Assembly (NCBI RefSeq): GCF_030269905.1
Contig: NZ_BSVC01000001.1
Coordinates: 62,001-126,000, forward strand
Length of the DNA: 64,000 nt
Direction of reading: 5' to 3'
From: Pelosinus sp. IPA-1
Lineage (GTDB): Bacteria > Bacillota > Negativicutes > DSM-13327
The notes below the pieces were generated by a model, which was not told the DNA's origin, did not search any database, and was given only the letters and a program-made list of their open reading frames with translations. Of the stretch, positions 61,758-64,000 are shown piece after piece; positions within the stretch are counted from its first letter, which is position 1; each line of letters begins with the position of its first letter. The translations under genes were made by a program, and so were the position numbers.

Positions 61758-62927
61758 ATGAAGTGGTCATTAAAAACAGCAGCAATAATCCTTGGGGCAT
61801 TGATGTTGATGCAAGAACCTGTAATTAAGGCAGAAAGTTTTTTATATTATGAGCCTGTAGAAATAAAAAGCCTGTCAGAGGAGCAGGTTTTTCCTGAACT
61901 TGCGGAAAATCTTCAATCCATTATATCAGCAGCGAACAAGGCATTAAAAGAAGAGCCTGCTAGTGTAACTCACAAAACCATACTTCCACCTTCAGGCGAT
62001 CCTCATGATTATGTAAGCCTTGGTAAGTATTGGTGGAAAGATACTGATCAACCTAATGGATCGCCCTATACTAGTCGGGATGGCCTAATTAATCCAGAAG
62101 GGAATGACCCGTTACGGTATGATCATAATCGGCTTAGTAGAACCGCCAGTAATATTCATAAACTTAGTCTTGCTTATTATCTTACAGGTAAGGCAGAATA
62201 TGCTGCTAAGGCAATTGAACTTATTGAGGTGTTTTTTATAAGCCCTGATACTCGTATGAATCCAAATCTAAATTTTGCTCAGGCCATTCCTGGAAAAGTT
62301 GTAGGTAGAGGATCGGGGATTATAGATACTGTCTGTTTGATTCAAATGACAGATGATTTACGAATGCTAGAAAAATCACCATTATATTCTAAGGATGACG
62401 ACGAGGCTATGAGGCAGTGGTTTGCTAGCTATTTAGATTGGTTGCAGACTAGTAAACCTGGGATTCATGAAAGGCAAGCGCTTAATAATCATGGAGTGTG
62501 GTATGATGCGCAATTGAGCGCTTATGCTTTATTTATTGATCATAAAGATCTTGCTGCCCAAATTGTTAAAGAAGCTACAGTGAAGAGAGTCGATCAGCAA
62601 ATACAGCCTGACGGTAGTATGCCAAAAGAACTAGCTAGAACAAAATCCATGAGCTATACAACCTTTAATTTGAAAGCATTTATTACGTTGGCGAGAGTAG
62701 GAAATCAAGTTGGGGTTAATATCTGGGACGATAGTAGCCCTAATGGTCGAAATATAAAAAAAGCGATTGATTATCTCATACCCTATATTGAAGGTACTGC
62801 ACAGTGGCAGTACGAGCAGATCGTACCCTATCACGAGCCGGGTTTTGCTAGGTATTTATATTTGGCAAAAACTCAGTATGGGACACATGAGTATGACCAG
62901 GCTATCCAAAATCTTTTGAAAGATTAA
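61758..62927 (+). CDS. Secreted alginate lyase-family protein
   Basis: 389 aa. Signal peptide at residues 1-27. The alpha/alpha-toroid Alginate_lyase domain (Pfam PF05426 type) covers about 70-360, with P-S-G-D-P-H-D-Y, Y-W-W-K-D-T, L-S-L-A-Y-Y-L-T-G and the active-site stretch N-N-H-G-V-W-Y-D-A-Q near residue 242. Related enzymes cleave alginate or other polyuronides by beta-elimination. Given the pectin context the substrate may be another uronate. ATG with GGAGGTGGATAAGG. Confidence 0.87.
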   Translation: MKWSLKTAAIILGALMLMQEPVIKAESFLYYEPVEIKSLSEEQVFPELAENLQSIISAANKALKEEPASVTHKTILPPSGDPHDYVSLGKYWWKDTDQPNGSPYTSRDGLINPEGNDPLRYDHNRLSRTASNIHKLSLAYYLTGKAEYAAKAIELIEVFFISPDTRMNPNLNFAQAIPGKVVGRGSGIIDTVCLIQMTDDLRMLEKSPLYSKDDDEAMRQWFASYLDWLQTSKPGIHERQALNNHGVWYDAQLSAYALFIDHKDLAAQIVKEATVKRVDQQIQPDGSMPKELARTKSMSYTTFNLKAFITLARVGNQVGVNIWDDSSPNGRNIKKAIDYLIPYIEGTAQWQYEQIVPYHEPGFARYLYLAKTQYGTHEYDQAIQNLLKD

Positions 62928-62952
62928 GAATCTTAAGAAAGTAAATACTTGT

Positions 62953-62970
62953 CTTAAGATGTTAGATTCT
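62953..62970 (+). promoter_or_regulatory. Weak third copy of the candidate YesN motif (chemoreceptor)
   Basis: CTTAAGATGTTAGATTCT. The first 11 nt equal site B, while the 3' half differs. It is also half of an inverted repeat with ATCTTAAG at 62930-62937. 73 bp before the MCP start. Confidence 0.25.
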
Positions 62971-63042
62971 CTAGAAAGTCATTGCAAACTATAATAGATT
63001 TGTATTTGGATTAGTAAAGAGATTATAAGGTAGGGTGTAGAA

Positions 63043-64000
63043 GTGTTGAAATTGAACAACGTTAGTATTGTGTATAAACTCTTTATATTGTTGGTTATTT
63101 CTATTGTAGGAGTAGGTATAGTAGGCTACACTGGCTATTCCCATTTACTAAAAGCAAATCGGGATATGAACGCTATGTACCAAGATCGATTAATTGCTGT
63201 AAAGTTAATTAATGAAAATATTGGTCATTTTCGTTTTATACAAGCATTTGTGTTTGAAGCGATGGTTACTGTAGATGGGGCCCGGAAAGAGGCGGTGGTA
63301 AAAGCCATAGATCTTCGGGATGAGATGTTTAATAAAAATATTATAGAGTATGAAAAAAGTAACTTGAATGAAAAAGAGATAGAACAACTGAAGGAAATGA
63401 AAATTGCCATGGAAAAATATCGTGATGGGCGAAAAAGAATCATGAATTTAGCTATGGAAAACAAGAGTGCAGAAGCATATAAAGAATATGTTACAAATGT
63501 GTTGCCTTATTCCAATATCTTTATAGACTTGTTAAAGAAAATAGCAGAGGATAATACGAAAGCGGCTGATGAACTCAACAGGCAAAATGGTGAAGCGTTT
63601 ATTCGTGCGAGAAATTTAATTGGTGGTAGTTTTATCGGGGTGTTAAGTATCATGGGGGTAGTTAGTTTTTTGATTGGTCGAAACATAACCCATCCGATGA
63701 AAATAGGTACTAGTCACTTGTGTGAAATGGCAAAAGGAAATTTTTCGATTGATGTACCTAAAAATTTGCTGGAAAGTAAAGATGAATTTGGCGTCATGGG
63801 GCAAGCCTTTCATATGTTAAATCACAATATGAGGATGTTAGTACAAAAGATTGGAGATTCTGCGGAGAAGTTGGTTGCAGCATCAGAGCTGTTAACTGCT
63901 AGTGCCGAACAATCTGCGGATGCCTCAAATCAAGTAGCTGCTTCTGTGACTGATATTACCTCTGGAACCGAGATACAGGCAAGTGCTTTGAAGGAAACGA
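63043..64000 (+). CDS. Methyl-accepting chemotaxis protein (partial, cut by right edge)
   Basis: Frame open from a GTG at 63043 (AGGGTG upstream) to the window end, 319 codons. TM1 at about residues 10-30, a four-helix-bundle MCP sensor domain (about 35-190), TM2 at about 192-212, HAMP (about 214-265) with K-D-E-F-G-V-M-G, then the start of the signalling domain (A-A-S-E-L-L-T-A-S-A-E-Q-S). The conserved hairpin tip lies beyond the window. Its position after polyuronide enzymes suggests sensing of their products (inference). Confidence 0.92.
   Translation, partial: MLKLNNVSIVYKLFILLVISIVGVGIVGYTGYSHLLKANRDMNAMYQDRLIAVKLINENIGHFRFIQAFVFEAMVTVDGARKEAVVKAIDLRDEMFNKNIIEYEKSNLNEKEIEQLKEMKIAMEKYRDGRKRIMNLAMENKSAEAYKEYVTNVLPYSNIFIDLLKKIAEDNTKAADELNRQNGEAFIRARNLIGGSFIGVLSIMGVVSFLIGRNITHPMKIGTSHLCEMAKGNFSIDVPKNLLESKDEFGVMGQAFHMLNHNMRMLVQKIGDSAEKLVAASELLTASAEQSADASNQVAASVTDITSGTEIQASALKET

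Noticed and set aside
1-64000. CRISPR arrays, rRNA, tRNA, integrase or transposase genes
   Set aside because: No regularly spaced direct repeats, no conserved rRNA or tRNA cores and no recombinase-like frames were seen in the window.

Overview
The window looks like chromosomal DNA of a spore-forming, diderm Firmicute of the class Negativicutes (Pelosinus/Sporomusa-like). This is inferred from three things: a porin with an S-layer-homology (SLH) domain (59703-61094), an alpha/beta-type small acid-soluble spore protein with two CotF-like coat genes (48060-48893), and an AT-rich anaerobic gene set with many UUG starts behind strong Shine-Dalgarno (SD) sequences. No rRNA, tRNA, CRISPR array, transposase gene or phage gene was seen.

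Region 1 (1-14964) is nitrogen-oxide and c-type cytochrome metabolism. It holds a partial gene at the left edge, hydroxylamine reductase hcp, and a membrane polyferredoxin. Divergent from the polyferredoxin is a two-component system whose sensor carries a c-type heme motif. Next come ccmABCEF and nrfHA (pentaheme nitrite reductase), then a copper-handling membrane protein. CcmE has a cysteine in place of the usual heme-binding histidine and no ccmD/G/H/I is present, which matches the system I* type. A GTAAGG direct repeat with 11-bp phasing lies in front of ccmA and could be the response-regulator site.

Region 2 (14965-23671) holds three aldo-keto reductases (two with C-terminal ferredoxin modules), a MATE exporter, the nickel-pincer-nucleotide genes larC-larE-larB, and an AdhR-like MerR regulator. 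Two MerR-type promoters with 19-bp spacers are present. LarC lacks its C-terminal domain and larA is absent.

Region 3 (23672-38285) has a PAS histidine kinase, a PAP2 phosphatase with an unusual N-terminal repeat domain, the full potassium system kdpFABC-kdpDE, and a second potassium importer, kimA. KdpE-like boxes precede both kdpF and kimA.

Region 4 (38286-50600) is mixed. A cyclic-di-GMP-I riboswitch stands before a chemoreceptor-cheV pair. It is followed by a rubredoxin-like protein, a YeiH family transporter, a marR-emrA-emrB efflux operon, a polysaccharide deacetylase, spore genes, a xanthine/uracil permease with a large in-frame internal deletion, and a gamma-glutamylcyclotransferase-like gene.

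Region 5 (50601-64000) is a plant and polyuronide degradation island: PL10 pectate lyase, YesM/YesN two-component system, multi-FN3 GH28 polygalacturonase, the SLH porin, an alginate-lyase family protein, and a chemoreceptor cut by the right edge. A shared 17-bp motif precedes both pectinase genes and, more weakly, the chemoreceptor. It is a candidate YesN operator.
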